64,000 nucleotides of DNA from Luteibacter sp. OK325 (GTDB lineage Bacteria; Pseudomonadota; Gammaproteobacteria; Xanthomonadales; Rhodanobacteraceae). Position 1 is the stretch's first letter. Each line of letters begins with the position of its first letter. The stretch lies in contig NZ_QAOX01000003.1 in the NCBI RefSeq assembly GCF_003050935.1, positions 124,001 through 188,000 of the forward strand, read 5' to 3'. Shown one piece after another: positions 29,725-40,788 of the stretch. The position numbers were made by a program, and so were the translations under genes. Under the pieces are notes generated by a model, which worked only from the letters and a program-made list of their open reading frames with translations, was not told the origin of the DNA and ran no database searches.

Positions 29725-30363
29725 GTGGATCGACCCTTGCGTGTCGCCGCGCTCGCTTCGGGGCGCGGCAGTAACCTCGCCGCGCTCATCGCCGCGCGGC
29801 TGCCCATCGAATTCGTGCTGGTCGGCAGCGACAAGGCCTCGGCCGGCGCCCTGACGATCGCAGCCGAGGCAGGCATTCCGACGGTTGCGCTGAGCCCCCG
29901 CGACTACGCCACGCGTGCCGATTTCGATCGCGCACTATTCGGACGGGTAGCGGACGCGGGTGCGGACCTGCTGGTGCTGGCCGGCTTCATGCGGATCATC
30001 GACGCGAGCGTCGTGGCCGACTGGGAAGGCCGCGCCATCAATGTGCATCCGTCGCTGCTGCCTAAGTATCGCGGACTGCACACGCATCGCCGCTGCCTCG
30101 AAGCCGGCGACGCCGAACACGGTGCCAGCGTGCATTTCGTCACGGCGGAACTGGATGGCGGCCCGGTTGTGGCACAGGCACGTATTGCCGTGCGGCCTGA
30201 AGACACCGAAGCTTCGCTGGCCACACGGCTGCTGGTCGAAGAGCACCGGCTGTTGCCCGCCGTCGTGGGCGCGATCGCCAGCGGTCGGCTGCGCTGGGAA
30301 GACGGGGCCGTCTTCGACGGCCTGCCGCTGACCAGCCCCCTCGATATCAACCAGCTCCTGTAA
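29725..30363 (+). CDS. purN: Phosphoribosylglycinamide formyltransferase
   Basis: A 212-residue enzyme that transfers the formyl group of 10-formyltetrahydrofolate to GAR in purine synthesis. Motifs: VAALASGRGSNLAALI (phosphate loop), the folate/catalytic stretch GFMRIIDA and INVHPSLLPKYRGLHTH (catalytic Asn and His), and HFVTAELDGGPVVAQ (catalytic Asp). The GTG start at 29725 is the only one that matches the family N-terminus. Second gene of purMN. Confidence 0.97.
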   Translation: MDRPLRVAALASGRGSNLAALIAARLPIEFVLVGSDKASAGALTIAAEAGIPTVALSPRDYATRADFDRALFGRVADAGADLLVLAGFMRIIDASVVADWEGRAINVHPSLLPKYRGLHTHRRCLEAGDAEHGASVHFVTAELDGGPVVAQARIAVRPEDTEASLATRLLVEEHRLLPAVVGAIASGRLRWEDGAVFDGLPLTSPLDINQLL

Positions 30364-30375
30364 TCGCCCGGCGCC

Positions 30376-30610
30376 TGTGGGAACCGCCCCTTGTGGGAAC
30401 CGCCCCTTGTGGGAACCGCCCCTTGTGGGAGCCGCCCCTTGTGGGAGCCGCTTCAGCGGCGATTGCCAGATTGCAGATAGGTCGGGCAGCATCACCGCTC
30501 CGTCGGCTTTTCGCCGCTGAAGCGGCTCCCACATGTCTCCTCCCACATGTCTCCTCCCACATGTCTCCTCCCACATGTCCCCTCCCGTATGTCTCCTCCC
30601 ACATGTCCCC
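30376..30610. repeat. REP doublet flanked by amplified REP heads
   Basis: Four direct 16-base units (TGTGGGAACCGCCCCT and a GAGCC variant) starting at 30376, 30392, 30408 and 30424 lead into one full REP (30440-30463). The opposing REP (about 30511-30530) continues into six direct 14-base units TCCCACATGTCTCC starting at 30527, 30541, 30555, 30569, 30583 and 30597. Thus only the GTGGGAG head, not the palindrome, is amplified, on both outer sides and with different unit lengths. No gene is inside. Confidence 0.9.
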
Positions 30611-30649
30611 ATTGCCCCACATTCAGGCGCCGCCGTTAAACTCGGCGGC

Positions 30650-31351
30650 ATGAAGACCACCCCCCTGCTCCGCGCCGGCTTTGCGCTGGCCCTCGCCCTG
30701 CCTGTCGCCGCGTTTGCCGCGGACGTACCGCAGTCCTTCACCGCGACATATCACGTGCTCCAGGGCGGCGATCCGCTCGGCGACGCGACCATCACCCTGA
30801 AGTCCATCGGTGGCGGCAAGTACGAGTACAGCAACCAGACCAAGGGTACCGGCGGCCTCGCGGCGATCGCCGGCGCCAATGTGGTGGAGGTCTCGCAGTT
30901 CGCCTGGTCCGGCAAGGTGCCGGCGGCGATCAGCTACCACTACCAGCTCGACTCTTCGTTCAAGAGCAAGACACGTGACCTGACCATCCACGGCAACACC
31001 GTGCAGGTGCAGGACACCAAGAAGAGCTATAGCTATGCGGCGGTGCCGAACATGGTGGAGCGCAATACGCTGCCGCTCGCGCTCGGTGTCGCGCTGGCCG
31101 CAGGCCAGCAGCAGGTCACCTTCCCCGTCGCTGTGAAGCAGGCCGTGGAGAACCAGTCGTTCAAGGTGTCGGGCAAGGAGAAGGTCACTGTTCCCGCCGG
31201 CTCGTTCGACGCCCAACGCGTGGACCGCGCCGACGAAGCCGCCAGTTTCAGCGCGTGGTACGTGCCGACGAAATATCCGGTACCGGTAAAGCTCGCGCAG
31301 AAGGATGGCGGTGACCTGACCCTGGAGCTCGTCAGCTTCAAGGGCAACTAA
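30650..31351 (+). CDS. DUF3108 domain protein (exported)
   Basis: A 233-residue periplasmic protein of the DUF3108 family, function unknown. A signal peptide ([18 protein letters not shown]) is followed by a beta-rich domain starting [21 protein letters not shown], and [24 protein letters not shown] at the end, typical of the family. The ATG at 30650 is the first compatible with the signal. The gene stands alone between two REP clusters and is convergent with murA. Confidence 0.87.
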   Translation: MKTTPLLRAGFALALALPVAAFAADVPQSFTATYHVLQGGDPLGDATITLKSIGGGKYEYSNQTKGTGGLAAIAGANVVEVSQFAWSGKVPAAISYHYQLDSSFKSKTRDLTIHGNTVQVQDTKKSYSYAAVPNMVERNTLPLALGVALAAGQQQVTFPVAVKQAVENQSFKVSGKEKVTVPAGSFDAQRVDRADEAASFSAWYVPTKYPVPVKLAQKDGGDLTLELVSFKGN

Positions 31352-31380
31352 CGCTGACCAGCGGCGGCATGGCGGCTCCT

Positions 31381-31509
31381 TGTGGGAGCCGCTTCAGCGG
31401 CGATTGGGTGCTGGCGGTAATCTGGCCCGCTGCCGCGGGATCGCCGCTGAAGCGGCTCCCACAGCCGCTGAAGCGGCTCCCACAATCGCCGGCAATAGCC
31501 GGCTCCCAC
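31381..31509. repeat. Cluster of four REP palindromes
   Basis: One forward REP (31381) faces three complementary REPs ending in CTCCCAC at about 31462, 31483 and 31509. The last uses the GCCGGC variant stem. It fills the spacer between DUF3108 and murA, which converge on it. Confidence 0.85.
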
Positions 31510-31522
31510 AACGGCCTTTCTT

Positions 31523-32794
<1,272 letters not shown>

Positions 32795-32833
32795 TCAGAA
32801 AGGGAGGTCGTGCGAAGGGTGTCGCGGCGCGCT

Positions 32834-33073
32834 TCAGCGGCGGCCTGCGGCCTCTTCGGGAGTGAGGGTCTTCAGGCCCAGGGCGTGGATGGCACCGCCC
32901 ATGAGCTCGCCGAGCGTGGCGTAAACAAGGCGATGACGCGCCAGCGGCAGCTTGCCGGCAAACTGTTCCGAGATGACATCGGCCTCGAAGTGCACGCCGT
33001 CGTCGCCGCGAACGTTCACCAGGGCACCGGGCAAGCCGGCTTCGATCAATGCCTGGATGCGGGCAGCGTCCAT
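32834..33073 (-). CDS. ibaG: BolA-family protein IbaG
   Basis: A 79-residue BolA-like protein, usually a partner of monothiol glutaredoxins in iron-sulfur trafficking and acid stress. The family core is HFEADVISEQFAGKLPLARHRLVYATLGELM with the conserved His before VYATLG-type sequence. The ATG at 33073 (MDAARIQALIEAGLPG) gives the normal length; the frame is open further upstream but is not conserved there. It precedes murA and is divergent from kdsD. Confidence 0.92.
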   Translation of the reverse strand: MDAARIQALIEAGLPGALVNVRGDDGVHFEADVISEQFAGKLPLARHRLVYATLGELMGGAIHALGLKTLTPEEAAGRR

Positions 33074-33242
33074 GGATTCTCCGTAGGAAGGGGTCGTCGG
33101 GCCGAAGGGTTCCGAAACGGACCCTGAACCACCGTTCGATGGCGGCGACGATAAAATGAGAATATGTAATGGTAATGGAAATCCGGTGTCGCAGAAATGG
33201 ACATCCCGGGTCAAACGCCCCAACCCGGACCCCCGAGGCCGC

Positions 33243-34256
33243 ATGAATGCCCGCACCGCTCCGCCTGTCGATCACCCGCTCGTGAATGCCGATATCGTCG
33301 TCCGTAGCGCGCGTACCGTGATCGTCACCGAGGCGGCGGCGATCCGCGCCCTTGAAAAGAAGGTCGACGCATCCTTCGTGCAGGCCTGCCAGATGATCAT
33401 GGCCTGCAAGGGCCGCGTGGTCGTCTCCGGCATGGGCAAGAGCGGTCACATCGCCCGCAAGATCGCCGCGACCCTGGCTTCCACCGGCACGCCGTCGTTC
33501 TTCGTCCATCCGGGCGAGGCCAGCCACGGCGACCTCGGCATGATCCAGCCGGACGACATCCTGCTCGGAATCTCCTACTCCGGCGAGACCGACGAACTCC
33601 TCTTCATTATCCCGGCGATCAAGCGTCAAGGCATCCAGCTGATCGCGATCACGGGCAACCCGAAGTCGTCGCTGGCCAAACAGGCCGACGTGAATATCGA
33701 CGCCAACGTGGGCTCGGAAGCCTGCCCGCACGGCCTGGCGCCGACGGCCAGCACCACCGCCGCGCTGGTCATGGGCGATGCCCTCGCCGTGGCACTGCTT
33801 GAAGCGCGCGGCTTCACCCCGGACGACTTCGCGCGCTCGCACCCGGCCGGCAGCCTCGGCCGCCGCCTGCTCCTGCATATCGCGGATGTCATGCACGCGG
33901 GCGACGATGTCCCCCGCGTGCACCTCGAAGCCACCCTCAGCGAAGCGCTCGTCGAAATGAGCCGCAAGCACCTGGGCATGACCGCCGTGGTCGACGACGA
34001 CGGGCGCCTCCTGGGCGTCTTCACCGACGGCGACCTTCGTCGCTGCCTCGACGACGAAGGCGTGGACCTGCGCAGCGCCACGGTCGCGGAGTTGATGACC
34101 CGCGGGCCAAAGACCATCGGCTCGGACAAGCTCGCCGTGGAAGCCGCGCAGCTGATGGAAAAGCACCAGATCAATGCGCTGCTGGTCACCGATGCCGACG
34201 GGCGCGTGGTCGGCGCGCTCAATATTCACGACCTGCTCCGCGCCCGCGTCGTCTGA
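33243..34256 (+). CDS. kdsD: Arabinose-5-phosphate isomerase KdsD
   Basis: A 337-residue enzyme converting ribulose 5-phosphate to arabinose 5-phosphate for Kdo synthesis. The SIS domain shows VVVSGMGKSGHIARKIAATL, PSFFVHPGEASHGDLGMI and SYSGETDELL; two CBS domains follow (residues about 215-337). The ATG at 33243 gives the family length. It is the first gene of the long cluster kdsD-kdsC-lptC-lptA-lptB-rpoN and onward. The 169-base divergent spacer toward ibaG contains an AT-rich stretch (33150-33178) suited to promoters. Confidence 0.96.
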   Translation: MNARTAPPVDHPLVNADIVVRSARTVIVTEAAAIRALEKKVDASFVQACQMIMACKGRVVVSGMGKSGHIARKIAATLASTGTPSFFVHPGEASHGDLGMIQPDDILLGISYSGETDELLFIIPAIKRQGIQLIAITGNPKSSLAKQADVNIDANVGSEACPHGLAPTASTTAALVMGDALAVALLEARGFTPDDFARSHPAGSLGRRLLLHIADVMHAGDDVPRVHLEATLSEALVEMSRKHLGMTAVVDDDGRLLGVFTDGDLRRCLDDEGVDLRSATVAELMTRGPKTIGSDKLAVEAAQLMEKHQINALLVTDADGRVVGALNIHDLLRARVV

Positions 34257-34276
34257 CGCCCAGCAACCAGAAGCCC

Positions 34277-34825
34277 ATGGCCTACACGCATTACACCGAG
34301 ATTTCCGCCGATGTCGCCGAGCGCGCGGCCAACGTACGCGTGGTCGTGTTCGACGTCGACGGTACGCTCACCGACGGCCGCCTTTGGTACGCCGAGGACG
34401 GTCGCGAGACCAAGGTCTTCCACGTGCACGACGGGCTAGGCCTGAAGCGCCTGCAGGAAAACGGCATCAAGGTCGCGATCATCACTGCCCGCATCAGTCA
34501 TCCGGTGTCACTGCGCGCCGAAGAACTCGGCATCCAGCATGTGTACCAGGGCCAGAAGGACAAGCGAGCCTGCCTGACCGAGCTGCTGAACGCCCTGCGC
34601 CTGACACCCGAACAATCCGCCTTCGTCGGCGACGACCTCCCGGACCTCGCGGCCATGGGCATCGCCGGACTCGCGGTGGCCGTGGCCAATGCCCATCCCT
34701 GGGTGGCCGAGCGTGCACACGTGCGCACCCGGCTCTCGGGTGGCTATGGCGCCGCCCGTGAGGTGGCCGACCTGATCCTCGCCGTGCAGGGCAAGGCCGA
34801 AGCCGAGCGGGACCGCTGGCTGTGA
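34277..34825 (+). CDS. kdsC: 3-deoxy-D-manno-octulosonate 8-phosphate phosphatase KdsC
   Basis: A 182-residue HAD-superfamily C0 phosphatase that releases Kdo from Kdo 8-phosphate. The nucleophile motif is VVVFDVDGTLTDGRLWY, motif II is IITARIS, and motif III/IV is FVGDDLPDLAAMGIAGL. The lack of a cap domain and the length match KdsC. Its TGA overlaps the GTG of lptC (GTGA). Confidence 0.97.
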   Translation: MAYTHYTEISADVAERAANVRVVVFDVDGTLTDGRLWYAEDGRETKVFHVHDGLGLKRLQENGIKVAIITARISHPVSLRAEELGIQHVYQGQKDKRACLTELLNALRLTPEQSAFVGDDLPDLAAMGIAGLAVAVANAHPWVAERAHVRTRLSGGYGAAREVADLILAVQGKAEAERDRWL

Positions 34826-35421
34826 GCCTGATGCTCCTGTTCAAGGACCGCAGTGCCGCGGGTATGGCCGGCGTGCTCGCGGTCGCTCTCGGCGCCAGCG
34901 TGCTGCTGTATTACTGGGTCGCACCGGATGCGAAGGTCGACGACTTCGTCGGTCCGCCGCGGTCGGGCTACGTGGTGACCAACTTCACTCTCGATTCCTA
35001 TAACGACCTGGGCCAGCCGGCCTTCACGCTGATCGCGCCCCATGTCGAGCGCCGCGAGGGCGACGAGTCGCTGTACATCAACGCGCCGGACTTCGTGCTT
35101 CCTCCGACCAAGGACCTGACCGCACCCCCGTGGAAGGGACATTCGCAGTACGGCTGGGTAAACAAGGACGGCAGCCTGCTCAAGCTGCAGGGCAAGGTCC
35201 ACATGGACCGCATCGCCTTTGCGCAGAGCCCACCGGCCAGCATCGATACCTCCGAGGTCACGGCATGGCCCAAGGAGAACCGTCTGGAGACGGCAGAGTG
35301 GGCCCGGATCGTTCAGGGAGCCTCTACAATGGATGGCGTTGGCATGCGCGCCAATCTCGACACCAAGCATTTGGAGCTCCTCGATGCAGTCCACACCGTC
35401 TACCCGCCGCGCAAGCGCTAG
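34822..35421 (+). CDS. lptC: LPS export protein LptC
   Basis: A 199-residue bitopic inner-membrane protein of the Lpt bridge, passing LPS from LptBFG to LptA. One N-terminal membrane segment (GMAGVLAVALGASVLLYYWV) is followed by a periplasmic beta-jellyroll (GYVVTNFTLDSYNDLGQPAFTL and onward). The GTG start at 34822 forms a GTGA overlap with kdsC. Its 3' end overlaps lptA by 38 bases, so the two are tightly coupled. Confidence 0.94.
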   Translation: MSLMLLFKDRSAAGMAGVLAVALGASVLLYYWVAPDAKVDDFVGPPRSGYVVTNFTLDSYNDLGQPAFTLIAPHVERREGDESLYINAPDFVLPPTKDLTAPPWKGHSQYGWVNKDGSLLKLQGKVHMDRIAFAQSPPASIDTSEVTAWPKENRLETAEWARIVQGASTMDGVGMRANLDTKHLELLDAVHTVYPPRKR

Positions 35422-36046
35422 GGCCCTCATCGCGGTACTCGGCGTGGCGCTCGTGACGAGCGTGCCCGCTGTGGCCAAGCAGTCGGATCGCAGCCAGCCG
35501 ACCAACGTCACCTCGAAGTCGTTCGACGGTACGCAGCAGCAGGCGAACAGCACGCAGCCAGGAAAAGTCATCTGGACCGGGAACGTCGTGCTGACGCAGG
35601 GCACGCTGAAGATCACCGGCGACAAGGCCACCGGCTTTCTCGACGCCGACAACCAGATCATCCGCGTCATCGTGGACGGCACCCCGGCCCACGTCGAGCA
35701 GATGGACGACCAGGACCTGTTGATGCGTGGCCACGCCACCAACATCGACTACAAGCCGGATGACGCCGCCAACAGTGGCAACGGTATTGCCGTGCTCACC
35801 GGCAACGCGCACGTGGACAAGCAGACCGACGCGGCCGACAAGAGCAAGCTCAACCAGAGCGACGGCGACAAGATCACCTACAACACCACGAACAGCACGA
35901 TGACGGGCGAGAGCAATGGCCCCGAGCCCGTGCACATGACCTTCCAGCCGAAGGCCCAGCCGCCTGGCGCCGCCCCGGCGAAGCCTGCCACGCCGCCTGC
36001 CGCGACACCGCCGGCCGCCAAGCCGCCCCAACCGAAGAAGCCCTGA
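35384..36046 (+). CDS. lptA: LPS export periplasmic protein LptA
   Basis: A 220-residue periplasmic protein of the Lpt bridge. The ATG at 35384, inside lptC, is preceded by GGAG and gives a signal peptide ([18 protein letters not shown]). The OstA/LptA jellyroll is recognised from [21 protein letters not shown]-type sequence. After the domain, about 30 residues are almost only Pro, Ala and Lys ([20 protein letters not shown] and on), an extension not present in E. coli LptA. Longer in-frame readings upstream have no signal peptide and are rejected. Confidence 0.93.
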   Translation: MQSTPSTRRASARALIAVLGVALVTSVPAVAKQSDRSQPTNVTSKSFDGTQQQANSTQPGKVIWTGNVVLTQGTLKITGDKATGFLDADNQIIRVIVDGTPAHVEQMDDQDLLMRGHATNIDYKPDDAANSGNGIAVLTGNAHVDKQTDAADKSKLNQSDGDKITYNTTNSTMTGESNGPEPVHMTFQPKAQPPGAAPAKPATPPAATPPAAKPPQPKKP

Positions 36047-36050
36047 CCCG

Positions 36051-36770
<720 letters not shown>

Positions 36771-36869
36771 CACACTACAACTTCGACCGGTGGGCATAGC
36801 TCGCCGGAATGCTGGTTTGGAAAGGTCGCAAGGGGTTACGATGGATTCGACACCTCACGCATCGAAGGC

Positions 36870-38351
36870 ATGAAACCCGGACTTCAGTTTCGCCTGCATC
36901 AGCAGCTCACGCTGACGCCCCAACTCCAGCAGGCCATCCGCCTGCTCCAGTTGTCGCAGCTGGAGCTCGAGGCCGAACTCCGCCAGATCGCGGAAAGCAA
37001 TCCGTTGCTCGAGTTCGCCGAGGACGCCGAAGCCGAGGCCGAGCCGCCCGAAGAAGGCGATTACGACGGCCCCGACTTCCCGTCACGCGACGAGGTCCCC
37101 GCCAAAACGTCCAAGGCCGACGAAGAATCCACGGTCACGCCCTCCGAAGAGCTCGCCCCCGAGTGGGACGACGACCGCTTTCATGGTGAGGCTGGCGACT
37201 ACGCCGGCGCGCCTTCGCGGTCCGGCAGCGGCGACGAGGACGGCTTCGAACCACAGAACGCCGCCCCGGAGAGCCTCCAGCAGCATCTGGAATGGCAGCT
37301 CAACCTGTCCCAGTTTTCGCCGCGCGACCATGCGGTCGCCACGGCGATCATCCATGCGCTGGACGAAGACGGTTACCTTCGCGACGGCGTCGAGGCGGTC
37401 GAGGCCGCCCTGCCGGCCGAGCTGTACGCCAGCGCCGAAGAGATCGAACGCGTGCGCCAGCGCGTGCAGCGCTTCGATCCCACCGGCATTGCCAGCCTGG
37501 ACCTGCGCGACTGCCTGCTCTGCCAGCTGTCACAGTTTTCCCTGGATACCCCACACCGCGATCTTGCCATCCGCGTGGTGACCGACGAGCTCGAGCTGCT
37601 GGCGCGTAACGATGCCGCCAAGATCGCCCGCCGACTCAAGGCCGCCGAAGAGGATGTGGCCGCCGCGGCCGCCCTGATCCGCAGCCTGGACCCGCGCCCG
37701 GGCTCGGCGCTCGATGCCACGCCGGTCGAATATGTCGCCCCCGACGTCTACGCGCGCCGTGAAAACGGCCGCTGGCAGGTCAGCCTCAATCCCGACGCCC
37801 AGCCCCGGCTGGGCCTCAACCAGCATTATTGCAACCTCATCGCCCGCGCCCGTGGCGACGACGCCACATGGATGAAGGGCCAGCTCCAGGAAGCCCGCTG
37901 GCTGCTGAAGAGCCTACAGTCGCGTGCGGAGACCCTGACCAAGGTCGCCGACGTGATCGTGCGCCGGCAGAGCGCCTTCCTCGACTACGGCCCGGAGGCG
38001 ATGCATCCGCTGGTACTGCGCGAGGTGGCCGAGGAGGTCGGCATGCACGAATCGACCATTTCCAGGGTGACCACGCGCAAGTACATGCACACGCCGCGCG
38101 GTACCTTCGAACTGAAGCACTTCTTCTCCAGTGGCGTGGCCACGGAGGACGGCGGCAGCGCCTCGGCCACCGCCATCCAGGCCATGCTCCGCAAGCTCAT
38201 CACGGGCGAAGACGCGCGGCGCCCGCTGTCCGACCAGGCCCTGGCCGAGGAACTGCATCGACGCGGAATTCAGGTGGCCCGTCGTACGGTGGCCAAATAC
38301 CGGGAAGCCCTGCGCATCCCCAGTTCCAGCGAACGTGTCCGCGCCAGTTGA
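36870..38351 (+). CDS. rpoN: RNA polymerase sigma-54 factor RpoN
   Basis: A 493-residue sigma-54. Region I is the Gln/Leu-rich N-terminus MKPGLQFRLHQQLTLTPQLQ; an acidic region II follows (residues about 47-125); the core-binding domain and helix-turn-helix come next, and the RpoN box ARRTVAKYREAL is near residue 473. The place between lptB and hpf is conserved in Proteobacteria. It lies 99 bases after lptB, so an internal promoter is possible. Confidence 0.98.
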   Translation: MKPGLQFRLHQQLTLTPQLQQAIRLLQLSQLELEAELRQIAESNPLLEFAEDAEAEAEPPEEGDYDGPDFPSRDEVPAKTSKADEESTVTPSEELAPEWDDDRFHGEAGDYAGAPSRSGSGDEDGFEPQNAAPESLQQHLEWQLNLSQFSPRDHAVATAIIHALDEDGYLRDGVEAVEAALPAELYASAEEIERVRQRVQRFDPTGIASLDLRDCLLCQLSQFSLDTPHRDLAIRVVTDELELLARNDAAKIARRLKAAEEDVAAAAALIRSLDPRPGSALDATPVEYVAPDVYARRENGRWQVSLNPDAQPRLGLNQHYCNLIARARGDDATWMKGQLQEARWLLKSLQSRAETLTKVADVIVRRQSAFLDYGPEAMHPLVLREVAEEVGMHESTISRVTTRKYMHTPRGTFELKHFFSSGVATEDGGSASATAIQAMLRKLITGEDARRPLSDQALAEELHRRGIQVARRTVAKYREALRIPSSSERVRAS

Positions 38352-38468
38352 GGCGCGGGGAACCCTCACGGAGGTCCACGGTCCGACTATTTCAGGCTTG
38401 AGGAACGGCACTCCGTCGTTCCGCACTCGTCGCCACCAAGGCGGCACCCTCAGCAAGAAGGAGGCGTC

Positions 38469-38819
38469 ATGCAAATCCAGATCAGCGGCCAGCACATCCA
38501 TCCCACCCCTGCCCTGCGCGAGCGCGTGGAACAGCAAATCGGCCGCTTCGAACGCCTTTTCGACAACATCACTGCTCTCGACGTGGTCCTTTCCGTCGAC
38601 AAGAACGAGCACAAAGCCAGTGGCACCCTGCATTGCGCGGGCGTCCGCCTCCACGCCGAGGGCATAGCCAGCCTCGAAGACGAAAAGAAACCCGACGCCC
38701 TGCATAAAGCCATCGACGCGATGATCGCCAAGCTTGCCGACCAGCTGAAGAAGCACAAGGAAAAGCTCAAGGATCACCACAACACCGAGGGCCGCGACGC
38801 ACGCGTCGCCGCTCCCTGA
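38469..38819 (+). CDS. hpf: Ribosome hibernation promoting factor (short form)
   Basis: A 116-residue ribosome-associated HPF/YfiA protein that stabilises inactive ribosomes. MQIQISGQHIHPTPALRERV and the following beta-alpha core are typical; the absence of a C-terminal dimerisation domain makes it the short form. AAGGAGG lies four bases before the ATG. It sits between rpoN and hprK. Confidence 0.95.
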   Translation: MQIQISGQHIHPTPALRERVEQQIGRFERLFDNITALDVVLSVDKNEHKASGTLHCAGVRLHAEGIASLEDEKKPDALHKAIDAMIAKLADQLKKHKEKLKDHHNTEGRDARVAAP

Positions 38820-38852
38820 ACCCCCGTCCACGCTTGATGGCACAATAGCCCC

Positions 38853-38874
38853 AGCCGGCGCCCTCGCGCCGGCT
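38853..38874. other. Perfect hairpin in the hpf-hprK spacer
   Basis: AGCCGGCGC / GCGCCGGCT with a CCTC loop. It sits in the 77-base gap where many relatives carry ptsN. It lacks a T-run, so it is an attenuator or processing hairpin at best. Confidence 0.6.
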
Positions 38875-38896
38875 TCGCCATATCAAGGGATCCAGC

Positions 38897-39847
38897 GTGG
38901 ACCGGCTGACCGCCAGACAACTCTTCGACGGGGTACACGAGCGCATGGCGCTGCGTTGGGCCGCGGGCATGCGTGGCGAGTCGCGCGTGCTCGAACCGAA
39001 CACCAAGCAGAGCCGCCGCCCCTCGCTGGTCGGTTACCTGAACGTGATTTACCCGAACAAGGTGCAGATCATCGGCACCGAGGAACTCAACTTCCTCGAC
39101 GGCCTGGAGCCCCGCCAGCGCTGGGAAGTGATCCACAAGATCGCTGCCTACCAGCCTGCCGCGCTCGTCGTCACCAAGGACCAGGCGATCCCCTCGGACC
39201 TGCGCGAAGTGGCCGAGGAAACCGACACCCCGCTGTGGCAGAGCACGCGCCGCGGCCATGAACTGCTCACCTACCTGCAATACCACCTGGCGCGCACGCT
39301 CGCACCGCGGGTCACCCTGCACGGTGTGTTCCTGGAGGTGTTCTCGATCGGCGTGCTGATCACGGGCGAGCCCGGGTCGGGCAAGAGCGAGCTGGCGCTT
39401 GAACTGGTCAGCCGCGGTCATCGCCTGGTCGCCGACGACGCCACCGAGTTCACCCTGATCGCGCCCGACGTGATCGACGGTGCCTGCCCCGACCTGCTCC
39501 AGGACCTGCTCGAAGTGCGCGGCCTGGGCGTACTGAACATCCGCGAGATGTTCGGCCATACCGCAGTGAAACCCTCCAAGTACCTGCGTCTGGTCATCCA
39601 CCTCAAGCCGATGCTGGTGGGTGAGGAAACCGACGCGATGACCCGCCTCACCGGCGACGTCAGCCGGCGCAACGTGCTCGACGTGGACGTCCCGAAGATC
39701 ACCATCCCCGTGGCTCCTGGCCGCAACCTCGCGGTTCTCGTCGAGGCCGCCGTGCGTAGTCACGTACTCAAGAGCAAGGGTATCGACCCTGCGCAGACCT
39801 TCATCGACCGCCAGGCACACCAGATGCGCCGGCTGCCACCCTGGTGA
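38897..39847 (+). CDS. hprK: HPr kinase/phosphorylase
   Basis: A 316-residue bifunctional enzyme that phosphorylates and dephosphorylates Ser46 of HPr. Walker A is [19 protein letters not shown] near residue 157, and the HPrK signature is [16 protein letters not shown]. The GTG start at 38897 is preceded by AAGGGA. The stop overlaps the GTG of rapZ. The target Ser is present in the HPr encoded 1.3 kb downstream. Confidence 0.97.
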   Translation: MDRLTARQLFDGVHERMALRWAAGMRGESRVLEPNTKQSRRPSLVGYLNVIYPNKVQIIGTEELNFLDGLEPRQRWEVIHKIAAYQPAALVVTKDQAIPSDLREVAEETDTPLWQSTRRGHELLTYLQYHLARTLAPRVTLHGVFLEVFSIGVLITGEPGSGKSELALELVSRGHRLVADDATEFTLIAPDVIDGACPDLLQDLLEVRGLGVLNIREMFGHTAVKPSKYLRLVIHLKPMLVGEETDAMTRLTGDVSRRNVLDVDVPKITIPVAPGRNLAVLVEAAVRSHVLKSKGIDPAQTFIDRQAHQMRRLPPW

Positions 39848-40749
39848 CCCCTGTGATCGATGAAGTCATGAGCCCCATCGTCGAACCCGACGCCATCCAC
39901 CTGATCGTCCTCACCGGCATGTCCGGTGGCGGCAAGACGGTCGCGCTGCGCGCGCTGGAGGACCTCGAGTTCTATTGCGTGGACAACATGCCGGCCGAGC
40001 TCATACCGCAGCTGGTCGCGGCGGTGAGCCAGGGCGAGCACGGCCCGCGCCGTCGCATCGCCGTTGGCGTGGACGTGCGCAACCGCCGCGTCGACCTCTC
40101 CCGCATGCCGCACGTTCTCTCCGAGCTGTCCATGGCCGGCGTGCACGTGCACCTGATCTTCCTGGACAGCCGCGACGACGTGCTGATCAAGCGCTACTCG
40201 GAGACGCGCCGGCGCCATCCGCTGGCCGCGGAGAAGCTCTCGCTGGCCGATTCGATCGCCCAGGAACGCAAGCTGCTCCGCCCGCTGATCGCCATCGCCG
40301 AAAAGGTCATCGACTCCAGCGACCTCAACGTGCACCAGCTGCGTCGCCTGTTCGCCACCGGCTATGCGGCGGCCTCGGACGGCACCACCCTGCTGTTCGA
40401 GTCGTTCGCCTATCGCCGTGGGCTGCCGTCCGACGCCGATTTCGTCTTCGACGCCCGCTGCCTGCCCAACCCGCACTGGGACCCCCGCCTGCGCCCGTTC
40501 TCGGGCAAAGACCAGCCGGTCAGGGAATTCCTCGACGCGAACCCCCTGGTAGGCGAATACTATGCCGACGTGACTCGCTGGCTCGAAACGTGGTTGCCAC
40601 GCTTCGAGGGCGAGGATCGCAGCTACGTCACCGTTTCGATCGGCTGTACGGGCGGGCGCCATCGCTCGGTCTACCTCGTCGAGAAGCTGGCCCAGCATTT
40701 CCGCTCGGAACGCGGCAACGTACTGACATTTCATCGTGAGCTCGAATAA
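39844..40749 (+). CDS. rapZ: RNase adapter protein RapZ
   Basis: A 301-residue P-loop protein of the RapZ/YvcJ family, in enterobacteria the adapter directing RNase E to a small RNA controlling GlmS. Walker A is [16 protein letters not shown] near residue 23, and the C-terminal conserved motif is [18 protein letters not shown]. The GTG at 39844 overlaps the hprK stop (GTGA); ATG at 39868 is an in-frame alternative nearer the usual family start. Whether it controls a GlmY/GlmZ-like RNA in this lineage is unknown. Confidence 0.95.
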   Translation: MTPVIDEVMSPIVEPDAIHLIVLTGMSGGGKTVALRALEDLEFYCVDNMPAELIPQLVAAVSQGEHGPRRRIAVGVDVRNRRVDLSRMPHVLSELSMAGVHVHLIFLDSRDDVLIKRYSETRRRHPLAAEKLSLADSIAQERKLLRPLIAIAEKVIDSSDLNVHQLRRLFATGYAAASDGTTLLFESFAYRRGLPSDADFVFDARCLPNPHWDPRLRPFSGKDQPVREFLDANPLVGEYYADVTRWLETWLPRFEGEDRSYVTVSIGCTGGRHRSVYLVEKLAQHFRSERGNVLTFHRELE

Positions 40750-40788
40750 CGCCATGACCCAGCCCAAGAAACACGACGAGTCCGGGCG

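Noticed and set aside
30376-30610. CRISPR array suggested by regularly repeated short units.
   Set aside because: Units of 14 and 16 bases abut one another with no unique spacers, and there are no cas genes; they are amplified REP heads.
33150-33180. A Fur- or Zur-like box in the AT-rich ibaG/kdsD spacer.
   Set aside because: The hexamers do not form the required symmetric repeats; only an AT-rich promoter region is supported.
38838-38843. A TGGCAC sequence before hprK as a sigma-54 -24 element.
   Set aside because: No TTGC-type -12 element at the required spacing.
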